The position numbers and the translations under genes are program-made. Below, in pieces: positions 39,770-49,314 of a stretch of DNA of 64,000 nucleotides (positions within the stretch are counted from its first letter, which is position 1; every line of letters begins with the position of its first letter). Source of the DNA: Sutcliffiella tianshenii (GTDB taxonomy: Bacteria; Bacillota; Bacilli; Bacillales; Bacillaceae_I); NCBI RefSeq assembly GCF_016908565.1, contig NZ_JAFBED010000011.1:1-64000 (forward strand). Direction: 5' to 3'. The notes below the pieces were generated by a model. It did no database searches. It had not been told where the DNA came from and saw nothing but the letters and a program-made list of their open reading frames with translations.

Positions 39770-40987
39770 TTGAAAAAGCCAAGTATAGTAATTTTAGGTG
39801 CAGGTTATGGTGGATTGATGACGGCAGTTCGTCTTCAAAAGATGATCGGAGTAAACGAAGCGGATATCACTCTTGTTAATAAAAATGATTACCATTATGA
39901 GTCTACATGGCTGCATGAAGCATCAGCAGGGACTTTGCCTGCAGATCGCACACGTTATAAGGTGTCGGAAGTAATCGATAAGAGCAAGGTACATTTCCTG
40001 CATGACACAGTTACAGGCATCAACAAGGAAGCTAAAACTGTTGCATTGACTAAAGGTGGAGAAATCTCTTATGACTACCTTGTTGTAGGATTGGGTTATG
40101 AAGCCGAAACATTTGGCATCAAAGGTTTGAAAGAGCATGCGTTCTCGATTGCTAACCTCAATGTTGCACGTAAGATCAGAGAGCATATCGAGTATCAATT
40201 TGCGACTTACAACACAGAAGCAAACCGCCGTGATGATCGCTTAACGATTGTTGTCGGGGGAGCTGGATTCACTGGTATCGAATTCCTTGGTGAATTGGTT
40301 AACCGTGTTCCTGAGCTTTGCAGCGAGTTCGATGTACCAAAAGAAAAAGTTCGCATTGTATGTGTAGAGGCTGCACCGACGGTTCTTCCTGGTTTCGACC
40401 CTGAGCTTGTTGAATATGCAGTAGGTACATTAGAGCGCAAGGGCGTCGAGTTCAAAATCGGTACTGCAATCAAAGAAGCAACAGAAGAAGGCATCATCGT
40501 TGCAAAGGATGAGCAAGTGGAAGAAATCAAGGCTGGCACTGTAGTATGGGCTGCTGGTGTTCGTGGAAATCACTTGGTGGAAGATTCCGGGTTTGAAAAT
40601 ATGCGCGGACGCGTAAAAGTAGATCCTTACCTTCGTGCACCAGGACATGATGATGTATTCATCGTTGGGGATTGCTCCTTGATCATCAATGAAGAAATCA
40701 ACCGTCCATACCCACCTACTGCACAAATTGCGATGCAGCAAGGGGAAGTATGTGCGAAAAACCTGGCAGTACTAGTTCGCGGTCAAGGCGAATTGCAAAC
40801 ATTCACTCCTGACTTAAAAGGAACAGTATGTTCACTAGGTGAAGATGATGCGATCGGTGTAGTATTCGGACGCAAAATAATGGGTTCTAAAGCATCCTTC
40901 ATGAAGAAAATGGTTGATAACCGCGCTCTTTACATGATCGGTGGAGCCGGACTTGTAATGAAAAAAGGTAAATTCAACGTATTGTAA
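39770..40987 (+). CDS. yumB: NADH dehydrogenase-like flavoprotein YumB (NDH-2 type)
   Basis: A 405-residue type II NADH:quinone oxidoreductase-like protein. FAD motif [18 protein letters not shown] motif [16 protein letters not shown], and the second FAD motif [10 protein letters not shown] followed by [16 protein letters not shown], the quinone-linked AQ.A.Q pattern of NDH-2. Such enzymes pass electrons from NADH to menaquinone at the membrane. The start is TTG, 12 bp after AAAGGTGG, which gives the family length. A Rex box upstream suggests induction when NADH rises. Confidence 0.92.
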   Translation: MKKPSIVILGAGYGGLMTAVRLQKMIGVNEADITLVNKNDYHYESTWLHEASAGTLPADRTRYKVSEVIDKSKVHFLHDTVTGINKEAKTVALTKGGEISYDYLVVGLGYEAETFGIKGLKEHAFSIANLNVARKIREHIEYQFATYNTEANRRDDRLTIVVGGAGFTGIEFLGELVNRVPELCSEFDVPKEKVRIVCVEAAPTVLPGFDPELVEYAVGTLERKGVEFKIGTAIKEATEEGIIVAKDEQVEEIKAGTVVWAAGVRGNHLVEDSGFENMRGRVKVDPYLRAPGHDDVFIVGDCSLIINEEINRPYPPTAQIAMQQGEVCAKNLAVLVRGQGELQTFTPDLKGTVCSLGEDDAIGVVFGRKIMGSKASFMKKMVDNRALYMIGGAGLVMKKGKFNVL

Positions 40988-40996
40988 TTCAATAAT

Positions 40997-41025
40997 AAAG
41001 CCGTCCTTTTCCGGACGGCTTTTTC
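40997..41025 (+). terminator. terminator after yumB
   Basis: AAGCCGTCC pairs with GGACGGCTT, 6-base loop, T run. Confidence 0.92.
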
Positions 41026-41081
41026 TTATGGGATTTTACTGATAACATATAGGATAGAAGAAAGTCTAAGGGGTTGCGATT

Positions 41082-41561
41082 ATGTCTAAAAGAGGAAATG
41101 TCTGGTTGGCTGTAGCGGGTGTCGTAAGATCAGAGGATGGAAGATGGCTCGTGGTAAAAAAGAAATATGGTGGCCTTAAAGGTAAATGGTCCTTTCCTGC
41201 AGGCTTCGTCGAACAGTATGAAACGGTGGATGAAGCGGTGAAAAGAGAGGTCTTGGAAGAAACGGGAGTCACGGTTACAGTAGAGGGCCTGATTGGGGTT
41301 CGATCGGGTGTCATTAAAAATGAAATCAGTGACAATATGCTCATATTTCTATGCAGACCACAAGATGATGCCGTGATATTCCAGCAAAGTGAATTGTCCG
41401 ATGCAGCATTTATGACAAAAGAAGCGTTGGAGGATGATCCCGACACATCCTTGCTCATCCACTCTTGCATCAATCAAGTTAATCTTTCCCTTCTGAAAGG
41501 AACGGAGCCTATGAATCCTGGTGATATTTTTGGTTATAGCTCGTATAAGTTATTTTTCTAA
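41082..41561 (+). CDS. NUDIX hydrolase
   Basis: A 159-residue NUDIX enzyme. The Nudix box is complete (residues 41-63: GFVEQYETVDEAV followed by KREVLEETGV), so it should hydrolyse a nucleoside diphosphate linked to another group with Mg2+ help. The substrate cannot be inferred. The start ATG follows AAGGGG. It is a single gene between yumB and yuiA. Confidence 0.9.
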   Translation: MSKRGNVWLAVAGVVRSEDGRWLVVKKKYGGLKGKWSFPAGFVEQYETVDEAVKREVLEETGVTVTVEGLIGVRSGVIKNEISDNMLIFLCRPQDDAVIFQQSELSDAAFMTKEALEDDPDTSLLIHSCINQVNLSLLKGTEPMNPGDIFGYSSYKLFF

Positions 41562-41738
41562 AGATTCTAAAAATTTAAGAAAATAAGAGAAAAGATTAGA
41601 AACCATTATATGTTATCGCTTACATTGGGTTATTTCGCTCATTTCGTCCCTTTCCAGAAAATATAAATGATGATATATTATCAGAAAATTAAATTAAATT
41701 TCTGTTTTAAGAGAAAACATCATCTGGAGGGATAAGGA

Positions 41739-41861
41739 ATGAAAAATCAACTGCAAACAGAGAAAAAGGAATGTGTTTACTGTTCTGGTAAAGGCTATTT
41801 TCAATTACTGTTAGGCGGATCTGAGACCTGCAATTGCTGTGGTGGCAGCGGTAGAAAATAA
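41739..41861 (+). CDS. yuiA: YuiA family small zinc-finger-like protein (40 aa)
   Basis: A 40-residue peptide with two DnaJ-type cysteine motifs, CVYCSGKG and CNCCGGSG, which together could bind one zinc ion. TGGAGG stands 7-8 bp before the ATG. The small size, motif and position between yumB and yuiB match YuiA of B. subtilis. It is probably an accessory or chaperone-like factor; the function is unknown. Confidence 0.87.
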   Translation: MKNQLQTEKKECVYCSGKGYFQLLLGGSETCNCCGGSGRK

Positions 41862-41870
41862 GATAAATGG

Positions 41871-41921
41871 CACTATCACATTGGTTCGGACAAAATACCG
41901 ACAAATGTGATAGTGTTTTTT
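41871..41921 (+). terminator. terminator after yuiA
   Basis: CACTATCACATT pairs with AATGTGATAGTG, with an inner CGGAC/GTACCG-like loop, then a T run. Confidence 0.9.
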
Positions 41922-42000
41922 CATTTGACTTCCGAATATAATTGACTCGTATCAAGCCATTCAGTACACTAAGAAAAGATGTGTATTGGAGGTGCATGGT

Positions 42001-42324
42001 ATGAATATACCGATATTGCTTATTTCGATCGTCCTATTTTTTGTGTTATTCTTTGGAATTGGATTCCTTCTAAATATGTTATTGCGCATGTCCTGGATAA
42101 TGGCAATCATCTATCCTGTAGTATGTATTTGGATCATCGTGCAAGATGACGTGAAGCTTATAGATTTTTTCAGAAACACGGGAGAGGCATTTTCCACGGT
42201 AGGAACAGGAATCGCATCATTGCAGATGGCAGATATATCGATTCTGATCAGCGGTTTCCTGGGAGCAATCTGTTCCGGTATTGTGATAAAAATGCTTAGA
42301 AAAAGCGGATATCAGATGTTTTAA
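42001..42324 (+). CDS. yuiB: membrane protein YuiB
   Basis: A 107-residue membrane protein with three hydrophobic helices (residues about 2-24, 28-47 and 76-98) and a short amphipathic part between them. It matches YuiB of Bacillus in size, order of helices and position. ATG 42001 follows GGAGGTG. A terminator follows, so it is monocistronic. Function unknown. Confidence 0.85.
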   Translation: MNIPILLISIVLFFVLFFGIGFLLNMLLRMSWIMAIIYPVVCIWIIVQDDVKLIDFFRNTGEAFSTVGTGIASLQMADISILISGFLGAICSGIVIKMLRKSGYQMF

Positions 42325-42326
42325 AC

Positions 42327-42357
42327 AAAAGAATCGACAAAAGTCGGTTCTTTTTTT
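42327..42357 (+). terminator. terminator after yuiB
   Basis: AAAGAATCGAC pairs with GTCGGTTCTTT (one G-T pair), T run. Confidence 0.85.
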
Positions 42358-42480
42358 ATGGGAAAAATTTAATAGATTGTTAACATTTACTGGAAAGAAT
42401 AACGTGTTTACTAGACAAATCTTACAAAAGTGGAATATTTCTTGGTGAAAGAGGGAAGAAATACTTTGTGAGAGGAGTGA

Positions 42481-43200
42481 TTGTATCACATGAAAACGGC
42501 GAAAACGATATGCCGAAGGATGGTTACAGCGGTTTTGTTTACTATGGCGCTATTTGTGACCTTCCAGTCTTTATCCGGTGTGGAAGCATCGACCATACAG
42601 AATTGGCTTAAAGAAAATGAAATTTATGCATCGAAAGAAACAGACGGGCATGAACATAAAAGTTTTTTCAAAAAAATCGGTTTGGATTTTAAAAGTTTAA
42701 AGATTGCTTTTGCTACTCCGACACTTGTTTCTTCCAAAGAGGCGGTGGAGTCTTCCAAAAGGCTTGAGGATATGGACTGGAGTGGTTATGAAGTTCAGAC
42801 GGTATCTGCAACCGGATATACTGCAGGCATAGAATCTACCGGGAAAAATCCCGATCATCCAGGCTATGGAATTACATATTCAGGGCTTAAGGTAAGAAGA
42901 GATCTATATTCAACCATAGCAGCAGATACTAGTGTCTTTCCAATCGGGACCATTCTATTTATACCGGAATACGGATATGGAGTGGTGGCCGATACGGGCA
43001 GCGCCATCAAAGGAAAAAAGATTGACCTTTATTATGAGACGGTGGAAGATGTTTTCTCCCAGTGGGGGAAAAAGACCCTCGAAGTCTATGTGGTGAAAAA
43101 AGGTGACGGGAAAATTACAGAAGAAGAGCTCACTTTATTGAATGAACAGGAAACGATGCAGGTGTTCCGACAGAAGTTTATAGCTGACACTGAAAGATAA
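42481..43200 (+). CDS. yuiC: secreted 3D-domain protein YuiC
   Basis: A 239-residue exported protein with an N-terminal signal anchor (basic start, hydrophobic core to about residue 30) and a C-terminal 3D domain named for three aspartates ([39 protein letters not shown]). YuiC-type proteins are stationary-phase muralytic enzymes that act as lytic transglycosylases on peptidoglycan and replace Rpf in Firmicutes. The start may be TTG 42481, right after AGAGGAG, or ATG 42490. Confidence 0.9.
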   Translation: MYHMKTAKTICRRMVTAVLFTMALFVTFQSLSGVEASTIQNWLKENEIYASKETDGHEHKSFFKKIGLDFKSLKIAFATPTLVSSKEAVESSKRLEDMDWSGYEVQTVSATGYTAGIESTGKNPDHPGYGITYSGLKVRRDLYSTIAADTSVFPIGTILFIPEYGYGVVADTGSAIKGKKIDLYYETVEDVFSQWGKKTLEVYVVKKGDGKITEEELTLLNEQETMQVFRQKFIADTER

Positions 43201-43225
43201 AGTGGGACAAGCGGGTATTGCTGAC

Positions 43226-43266
43226 AAATGGTCGATTCTATCGTTAAAGATAGAACGACCATTTTT
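43226..43266. terminator. bidirectional terminator yuiC / cobalamin-binding gene
   Basis: AAATGGTCG and TTCTATC pair with GATAGAA and CGACCATTT around GTTAAA. It overlaps the 3' end of the minus-strand gene. Confidence 0.88.
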
Positions 43267-44050
43267 TATCTGTGGAAAAGATATCAGGATGCAGAAGCTT
43301 GGCAAGTTTTTGAAGTCCTTCCAATAGCCTTGGAGAGGGCCGGCAAAATAGACGTTCTTCCAGCACAAAGATGTTATCCTGTTTCACTGCTTTCATTTCT
43401 GTCCAGCCAGGCCTTCTACGAACATGGTCAGGGTTCATTTTGGATTCCTTTACACCGACCCATATCATGCAAATGACATCAGGATTCCTCTTCCTGACAT
43501 CCTCCCAATCAGTCTGATGGCTAGCAACTTCCTGGTCAACATATATATTGCTGCTGCCAGCCAGTTCACTTATCTCTGTCAGCCAGTTTACTGATCCTGG
43601 AGTAAAGACCGGCTTTGGCCACCACTCCCAATATACCTTGGGTTTCATTTTGACGGTTGTGGCCATCTCTTTGTACGATTTTATGAATGCCTCCATGGAC
43701 TCCACTACTTGTCTGGCAAGCTCTTTCCTATCAGTCAGCTCCCCTACTTGCAGTAAGTCGTTTTGAATATCCTTCAAAGTTTGCGGATTCAATACAATAT
43801 GTGGGATGTTTCTTTTCTGAAGTGATTCAATATTACGTTCCATTCCCGGTACACTAAGGCTAGCGAGAACAAGGTCGGGCTTCAGTGCTTCCACTTTATC
43901 CATATCGATTTGAAGATCCGGTCCCAGTTTAGGAAGATGGGTTACCTCTTCAGGCCAATCAGAAAAATCATCCACTCCCACCAGATCATCAATGAGATTT
44001 AAGTAATACAGTAATTCCGTATTACTAGGACATAATGAAACGAGTCGCAT
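43244..44050 (-). CDS. cobalamin-binding protein of the BtuF fold, without signal peptide
   Basis: A 268-residue periplasmic-binding-protein-like protein of the helical-backbone type (RLVSLCPSNTELLYYLN at the start; DLVLASLSVPGMERNIE; a KVYWEWWPKPVFTPGS region). This matches proteins annotated as cobalamin-binding. It starts directly with the first strand and has neither a signal peptide nor a lipobox, so as read it is cytoplasmic. No permease, ATPase or B12 riboswitch is adjacent. It is followed on the same strand by nothing, and preceded by yuiD 8 bp away. Confidence 0.78.
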   Translation of the reverse strand: MRLVSLCPSNTELLYYLNLIDDLVGVDDFSDWPEEVTHLPKLGPDLQIDMDKVEALKPDLVLASLSVPGMERNIESLQKRNIPHIVLNPQTLKDIQNDLLQVGELTDRKELARQVVESMEAFIKSYKEMATTVKMKPKVYWEWWPKPVFTPGSVNWLTEISELAGSSNIYVDQEVASHQTDWEDVRKRNPDVICMIWVGVKESKMNPDHVRRRPGWTEMKAVKQDNIFVLEERLFCRPSPRLLEGLQKLAKLLHPDIFSTDKKWSFYL

Positions 44051-44058
44051 TCTATCAC

Positions 44059-44541
44059 CTACCAGATCTCTGTAAAATAATGAAGCACAAGTGTAAGGAA
44101 TATTCCTGTTAAGCCCCCAAAGAAAACTTCAATCGGTTTGTGTCCGAGAAGTTCTTTCAGGTCCTTGACTTTTTCCTGTTCGTTCATCTTTGGCCATTTT
44201 TTTGTTTCTTCAACAAACCGGTTAAAATCCCCGACCAATTTATTCAACACTATTGCCTGTTCCCCGGCATGCCTTCTTACCCCTGTTGCATCAAACATGA
44301 CAATGATGGCAAAAACCGTCGCCACAGAAAAAATCGGGGAAGCTAACCCAACCTCCAATGCCACTCCTGTTGCCAAGGCGGTTACTGCAGCAGAGTGGGA
44401 GCTTGGCATCCCCCCGGTGCTTGTTATGAGTGTCCAGTCAATTCTTCTTGTAGCAATGAATTGAATGGGGACCTTTACAAACTGTGCAAAGAAAATTGCT
44501 GCAAGTGCAGCCCATAACGGAAAATTATCGAATAATTCCAT
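44059..44541 (-). CDS. yuiD: divergent PAP2-family membrane protein YuiD
   Basis: A 160-residue acid-phosphatase/vanadium-haloperoxidase-like membrane protein. Helices near residues 8-20, 60-80 and 138-156. The sequence SSHSAAVTALATG holds the active-site-like SxxH pattern, and later DATGVRRHAGEQA resembles the second motif. The Firmicute YuiD group is uncharacterised. It is 8 bp upstream of the cobalamin-binding gene, so co-transcribed. Confidence 0.9.
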   Translation of the reverse strand: MELFDNFPLWAALAAIFFAQFVKVPIQFIATRRIDWTLITSTGGMPSSHSAAVTALATGVALEVGLASPIFSVATVFAIIVMFDATGVRRHAGEQAIVLNKLVGDFNRFVEETKKWPKMNEQEKVKDLKELLGHKPIEVFFGGLTGIFLTLVLHYFTEIW

Positions 44542-44744
44542 GTCTCATCAATCGCCCTTTCTATGATGAAATGATAGATACAATAATTACTGGTGGACTC
44601 TTCCTTACTATACCCTTTCTTATTCGTTGTAGAACTCATCTTTGGTGAAAATTCCCTCTAAAAGCTTCTGTCTAATAATTATGAATTATTTTATTGCTTT
44701 TGTTAAGATAATTATAAGAGAATTTTACTTGAGGGGACTTTGTC

Positions 44745-45125
44745 ATGGAGATTTATCCGGAAGAGTACTATGATTTTTTCATTTCTTTTAACGAGGGGGA
44801 TTATTATACATGCCATGATCTGTTAGAGGAAATCTGGATGACGGATAAAGATAATTACTTTCTGAAGGGCTTGCTGCAAATGACGGTGGCCATTTACCAC
44901 TATGAGTACGGGAATGTGAAGGGTGCGCGACTGATGATGCACGCAGGTCACGTGTATATCCAGAAGTATCGTCCAAAGTTTTGGGGAGTGGACCTCGAAA
45001 AGGTCAATACATTCATATTGGAGTGTTTGAGCATTTTCCCTGAGGATATAGATCGGGTACCTTTTGAGGAGGTTTCTTCATTGCCTCCACTTCCCTCTCT
45101 AGTTCTTTATCTTGAAGATGATTAG
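44745..45125 (+). CDS. DUF309 family protein
   Basis: A 126-residue soluble helical protein. The N-terminal FNEGDYYTCHDLLEEIWM and the following YFLKGLLQMTVAIYHYEYGN match DUF309, in which the conserved acid and His residues line a putative metal or active site. The function is unknown. GAGGGGAC precedes the ATG. It stands alone between yuiD and pepA. Confidence 0.85.
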   Translation: MEIYPEEYYDFFISFNEGDYYTCHDLLEEIWMTDKDNYFLKGLLQMTVAIYHYEYGNVKGARLMMHAGHVYIQKYRPKFWGVDLEKVNTFILECLSIFPEDIDRVPFEEVSSLPPLPSLVLYLEDD

Positions 45126-45187
45126 AAACTCGAAATATTTCCGCTTTTTCGATATAATAGAAACAAATATGTGGGAGGTGCCAAAGG

Positions 45188-46696
45188 ATGTTCACAGTAC
45201 AGAATCATACCGATTTTACAGAGAGACAAACGGCAATCATTGTAGGGCTTTCAGAAAAGAATAAAAAGGTGGAAGGCCTGCTAGGGGAATTGGATGCTCA
45301 GCTCGACGGTCAGATCACCGACTTGTTGAAGGAAGGCGACATCAGCTCCAAGAAAAACAAAATCTCAAAAATACATACGTTTGGTAAGACAGCTTTTAAA
45401 AGGATTTTTGTTGTAGGTTTGGGCAGGGAAGAGAAATTGAACTTTGAAGAGCTGCGAAAGGTATTTGGCCGAGTGGCAAAAACGGTTCAAGAGTCAAGGT
45501 ATACAAGCGTTGCTATCGCTTTGGATACTTTCCTGACAGATAAAGTGGATGTGTTGGACGCTGCCCATGCGCTAGGGGAAGCCATTCCAATGGCAACATA
45601 TATGTATGATGGATATAAGAAGAAATCCAATGAGCCAGAGATCAAGCTTGAGAACGTCACGATAGTGACAGATGCCGATAACGAGGAGATTAAGGCAAGC
45701 TTGAATGTCGGTTACCACTTCGGAACAGGGACAAACTCTGCACGTACGCTGGTAAACCTTCCAGGTAACATGCTCACAGCGACGGATATGGCAAATTACG
45801 CTTCCGAACTATCAGAGAAATACGGCTTTGAACTTGAAATCCTTGAAAAAGAGGATATGGAGAAACTCGGAATGGGTGCACTGCTTGCAGTAAATAAAGG
45901 CTCAGTCGAACCTCCAAAAATGATTGTCATGAAGTATCAGGGCAAGGACGAATGGACCGACGTCATCGGTCTAGTCGGTAAAGGGATCACCTTTGATACT
46001 GGCGGATACTCCATCAAGCCGAAGGACGGCATTGTCGGCATGAAATCCGATATGGGTGGAGCGGCAGCGGTTCTTGGTGCCATGGAAGTGATCGGCGAGC
46101 TGAAACCGGAGCAGAACGTTCTTGCAGTTATCGCTTCAACTGATAATATGATCAGCGGAAACGCTTTTAAGCCGGACGATGTTATTACAAGCATGAGTGG
46201 TAAAACGATCGAGGTCTTGAATACCGATGCTGAAGGCCGTCTAGTATTGGCGGATGCCATTACGTATGCCAAGCAGCACGGTGCCGACTATCTTGTGGAT
46301 GTTGCAACCCTTACAGGCGGTGTGATCATTGCACTAGGAAACCACACTACAGGTGCACTGACAAATAATGAGGATCTTTTCGAACAGATTCTCGAGGCTT
46401 CCTATGAAGCGGGGGAGGAAATGTGGCGCCTTCCTATCTTCGAGCATGCCAAGGAAAGAGTCCGCAACAGTAAAGTGGCAGATCTGAACAACTCACCGGG
46501 CCGAGATGGGCATGCCATTTTTGCAGCCGCATTTATCGGCGAGTTTGCGGAAGAGACGCCTTGGGTACACTTGGATATCGCCGGGACAGCAACAGCGAAA
46601 TCCAATCATGACCTCGGCCCGGCAGGAGGAACAGGTGTCATGGTTAGAACACTTGTAACTTTTGTTCTGCGTTTTGGTGAAACGGAAGAAGAATAA
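45188..46696 (+). CDS. pepA: leucyl aminopeptidase (M17), YuiE
   Basis: A 502-residue cytosolic aminopeptidase that releases N-terminal residues from peptides. The N-terminal 170 residues form the regulatory domain. The catalytic domain shows [26 protein letters not shown] and the signature [13 protein letters not shown], with the Lys, Asp and Glu ligands for two metal ions. GGGAGGTG precedes the ATG. A terminator follows at once. Confidence 0.96.
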   Translation: MFTVQNHTDFTERQTAIIVGLSEKNKKVEGLLGELDAQLDGQITDLLKEGDISSKKNKISKIHTFGKTAFKRIFVVGLGREEKLNFEELRKVFGRVAKTVQESRYTSVAIALDTFLTDKVDVLDAAHALGEAIPMATYMYDGYKKKSNEPEIKLENVTIVTDADNEEIKASLNVGYHFGTGTNSARTLVNLPGNMLTATDMANYASELSEKYGFELEILEKEDMEKLGMGALLAVNKGSVEPPKMIVMKYQGKDEWTDVIGLVGKGITFDTGGYSIKPKDGIVGMKSDMGGAAAVLGAMEVIGELKPEQNVLAVIASTDNMISGNAFKPDDVITSMSGKTIEVLNTDAEGRLVLADAITYAKQHGADYLVDVATLTGGVIIALGNHTTGALTNNEDLFEQILEASYEAGEEMWRLPIFEHAKERVRNSKVADLNNSPGRDGHAIFAAAFIGEFAEETPWVHLDIAGTATAKSNHDLGPAGGTGVMVRTLVTFVLRFGETEEE

Positions 46697-46705
46697 TGAA
46701 TATAA

Positions 46706-46738
46706 GACACACCTTCTTATTGGAAGGTGTGTTTTTAT
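46706..46738 (+). terminator. terminator after pepA
   Basis: ACACACCTT pairs with AAGGTGTGT, then T run. Confidence 0.9.
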
Positions 46739-46790
46739 TTTGCATATTAAGCTACACTCTAACCTTCCTCTCTTTTCCTATCATTTTATG

Positions 46791-46819
46791 TTGACACCCT
46801 TTTGCAATGATGATAATTT
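46791..46819 (+). promoter_or_regulatory. probable promoter of yuiF
   Basis: TTGACA (46791-46796) with TAATTT (46814-46819) at a 17-bp spacer. The -35 is perfect and the -10 weak. Confidence 0.5.
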
Positions 46820-46905
46820 AATTATATGCTTTTTTACTCTAATTCTCTAATAGTTTAATATAGTAAAGCAAAAGCGCACTTAAAGAAAAGAAAGGAAGTA
46901 ACAAC

Positions 46906-48237
46906 ATGAATGCAGTCCTCATAGCAGTTTTAGTCATGCTTGTATTAAGTTTACTTAGAATAAATGTAGTATTGGCACTTGTATCAGGTGCACTGATAGG
47001 AGGTCTAGTCGGCGGGTTGGGCCTTGAGACGACGATCAACACGTTTACCGATGGCCTCGGTGGTAATGCTGCAGTTGCCTTAAGCTATGCTTTGCTTGGA
47101 GCTTTTGCAGTTGCCCTTTCCAAGACAGGCTTGCCTGATGCGCTTGTTGAAGGTGCTTTGAAGCTAGTCGGATCGAAGGGGGATACCCGTAAGAAGGCTC
47201 TGTCCAAGGTCCTTATTCTTATGATCATCCTTGCTGTGTCGATTATGTCCCAAAACGTCATACCGGTACACATTGCCTTTATTCCCATTCTCATACCGCC
47301 ATTGTTGAAAGTATTAAATGAATTAAAAATAGACCGCCGTCTGACAGCGACCGTTATCACTTTCGGTTTAACGGCACCTTATATTCTATTACCGGTTGGG
47401 TTCGGGGGGATTTTCCATGATATCCTGAAAACCAATATGTCGGAAAGCGGAATGAATATCAGCCTTTCAGATATCCCGATGGCGATGCTTATCCCGACAA
47501 CAGGAATGGTAGTCGGTCTGCTGGTTGCGATTTTCTTCAGTTATAGAAAAGAAAGAACCTATATACAGGAAGATATTGCAGGGCAGCAAACAGAGAGCTA
47601 TACAGTAAAATCACTGATTGTTGCGATTGTTGCTGTAGTCCTCTCCCTTGCATCCCAGCTATACTTGTCTGAAGTTGTCGGGGTTCAGGGGATGATCTAT
47701 GGATCTCTCGTAGGTATCATCATCCTATACATTGGTGGGGCTATGAAATCCAATGAAACGGATGTTGTTTTGGCTTCAGGCATGCGCATGATGGCATTCA
47801 TCGGATTTGTCATGATTGCAGCATCCGGATTTGCAAGTGTGCTAAGGGAGACAGGCCACATTGAATCATTGGTGGAGACCTCCGCTACCTGGATTGGGAC
47901 GAATCAGCTCTTGGCAGCGTTCGCGATGCTGTTGGTCGGCTTGCTGATTACGATGGGCATCGGCTCTTCGTTCTCGACGATCCCAATTATTGCTGCCATC
48001 TTTGTTCCTCTTTGCATGGAGCTTGGTTTCAGTCCTATGGCTACCATTGCCATCGTCGGAACAGCAGCTGCACTCGGTGATGCCGGTTCACCTGCGTCCG
48101 ACAGTACTCTCGGCCCGACATCCGGTCTGAATGCAGACGGACAGCACAACCACATCTGGGAGACTTGTGTACCGACATTCATACACTACAACATCCCATT
48201 GATAATCTTTGGCTGCATTGCGGCGATGGTTTTATAA
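46906..48237 (+). CDS. yuiF: Na+/H+ antiporter-family protein YuiF
   Basis: A 443-residue membrane protein with about 10-12 helices and motifs of the NhaC/ion-transporter superfamily (SQNVIPVHIAFIPILIPPLL; GSSFSTIPIIAAIFVPL; GDAGSPASDSTLGPTSGLN near the C terminus). YuiF is annotated as a putative Na+/H+ antiporter; an amino acid antiporter role is also possible. GAAAGGAAG precedes the ATG. The gene ends at a terminator convergent with bioY. Confidence 0.85.
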   Translation: MNAVLIAVLVMLVLSLLRINVVLALVSGALIGGLVGGLGLETTINTFTDGLGGNAAVALSYALLGAFAVALSKTGLPDALVEGALKLVGSKGDTRKKALSKVLILMIILAVSIMSQNVIPVHIAFIPILIPPLLKVLNELKIDRRLTATVITFGLTAPYILLPVGFGGIFHDILKTNMSESGMNISLSDIPMAMLIPTTGMVVGLLVAIFFSYRKERTYIQEDIAGQQTESYTVKSLIVAIVAVVLSLASQLYLSEVVGVQGMIYGSLVGIIILYIGGAMKSNETDVVLASGMRMMAFIGFVMIAASGFASVLRETGHIESLVETSATWIGTNQLLAAFAMLLVGLLITMGIGSSFSTIPIIAAIFVPLCMELGFSPMATIAIVGTAAALGDAGSPASDSTLGPTSGLNADGQHNHIWETCVPTFIHYNIPLIIFGCIAAMVL

Positions 48238-48242
48238 TGAAA

Positions 48243-48278
48243 AAAAAGACCTGCTACTGTCCTTGGTAGCAGGTCTTT
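48243..48278. terminator. bidirectional terminator yuiF / bioY
   Basis: AAAGACCTGCTACT pairs with TGGTAGCAGGTCTTT. A and T runs on both sides. Confidence 0.92.
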
Positions 48279-48293
48279 CTTATTTATTTGTTA

Positions 48294-48890
48294 TTAAGCG
48301 ACTCTCCGTGTATGGGAGATGTTCGTTGTCTTATTCAAAGTGTAGTAGAGTCTTGGTGCAATCATTGCGCAGATAACCGTAAACACCAAATCTTTTACGG
48401 AGAACCATGCCATAATTCCCCATGCTGCTTTGTAGCTCATATTTCCTTCCGCTACATTGTTTACGATAAACCACATATAAGTTGTTCCGATTACATAAAT
48501 AAGGATGATACCAACGAAAGAAGCTGTCATAAAAGTGGCGAGACCCGGCTTTTCGTTTCTTTCCACGATAAGACCAACCACAAATGCTGTTACGATATAA
48601 GAAAGAATAAAGCCGCCTGAGCCGCCAAGCACTGCACCCATACCAGATCCAAACTGCGCGAAGACAGGTGCACCTGCAACTCCTACCAATAAATAAACAA
48701 ACATACTTATTGCCCCTAGGCGTGATCCCAAGAGTATCCCGGCAAGTATACAAAAAAATGGCTGCATGGACAATGGGATGCCTGCCACTTCCAAAAATGG
48801 TGCCCAGGATGTGATATTGGCACCGATCGCCATCAGTGCAACAAACATTGCCGCATATGTAATATCCAATGTCTTCATTCTACGCTTCAT
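48294..48890 (-). CDS. bioY: biotin transporter BioY (YuiG)
   Basis: A 198-residue S-component of an ECF-type biotin transporter, with about six helices. Family motifs: PFLEVAGIPLSMQPFFCILAG in the N-terminal half and GGSGGFILSYIVTAFVVG in the middle. It works with the shared EcfA1A2T module, which is not in this window, or alone. ATG 48890 lies after AGGGGT. An extended ATG at 48923 overlaps the promoter region. A BirA operator overlaps the promoter (48953-48981). Confidence 0.93.
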   Translation of the reverse strand: MKRRMKTLDITYAAMFVALMAIGANITSWAPFLEVAGIPLSMQPFFCILAGILLGSRLGAISMFVYLLVGVAGAPVFAQFGSGMGAVLGGSGGFILSYIVTAFVVGLIVERNEKPGLATFMTASFVGIILIYVIGTTYMWFIVNNVAEGNMSYKAAWGIMAWFSVKDLVFTVICAMIAPRLYYTLNKTTNISHTRRVA

Positions 48891-48952
48891 AATGTAAACC
48901 CCTTTGTCTGATGTAGTTAACAATAAAAATGATAATCTATCAGACTCTTGTC

Positions 48953-48981
48953 TGTCAACATGATTTTAATGCAGGTTGACA
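48953..48981 (-). promoter_or_regulatory. BirA operator overlapping the bioY promoter
   Basis: TGTCAAC and GTTGACA form an inverted pair separated by 15 bp, the arrangement of the Firmicute BirA box. On the minus strand the distal half contains TTGACA, which is the -35, with TATCAT about 18 bp downstream as -10. BirA with biotinyl-AMP should therefore block RNA polymerase directly. Confidence 0.78.
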
Positions 48982-48995
48982 TAAGAGGCGAAAAA

Positions 48996-49030
48996 AAAAC
49001 AACCTCCGCTGAATAAGCGGAGGTTGTTTG
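48996..49030 (-). terminator. terminator of the sunset-domain gene
   Basis: AACAACCTCCGCT pairs with AGCGGAGGTTGTT. The minus-strand T run (nine T residues) is stronger than the plus-strand one. Confidence 0.9.
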
Positions 49031-49273
49031 CTATCTTGCGGATTTACGATATCCTGCTGCAACCGCAGCTTCCTCTGAATCAAACCATTCAATAGCTTTG
49101 GTTACTTCATAGAATTGTCCTTCCGGAACATGATAGATGAGTTCACCACGTGAATTCTGGTTGCCTTTTATTTTCACAGCTGCTTGAGCTTTATTGTCAG
49201 AACGTAATCTTGTGATAAATGCTCCTACTAGACTACTGATAATAATTCCATTGAAAAGCACTGCTTTCTTCAT
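49031..49273 (-). CDS. small membrane-anchored protein with a sunset-type domain
   Basis: An 80-residue protein. A hydrophobic N-terminal helix (VLFNGIIISSLVGAFI) anchors a short domain, KIKGNQNSRGELIYHVPEGQ followed by WFDSEEAAVAAGYRKS. This GN..S.GE.IYH.P...Y......E.F.SEE.A..AGYR pattern is the small sunset domain seen in many phage-type, nuclease and surface proteins; its role is not known. AGGAGGAA precedes the ATG. It lies next to the repeat that borders the gas vesicle cluster, facing away from it. Confidence 0.75.
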   Translation of the reverse strand: MKKAVLFNGIIISSLVGAFITRLRSDNKAQAAVKIKGNQNSRGELIYHVPEGQFYEVTKAIEWFDSEEAAVAAGYRKSAR

Positions 49274-49314
49274 TAGTCTTCCTCCTGTCCATATCTGTTC
49301 TATATAGGGTGGTC

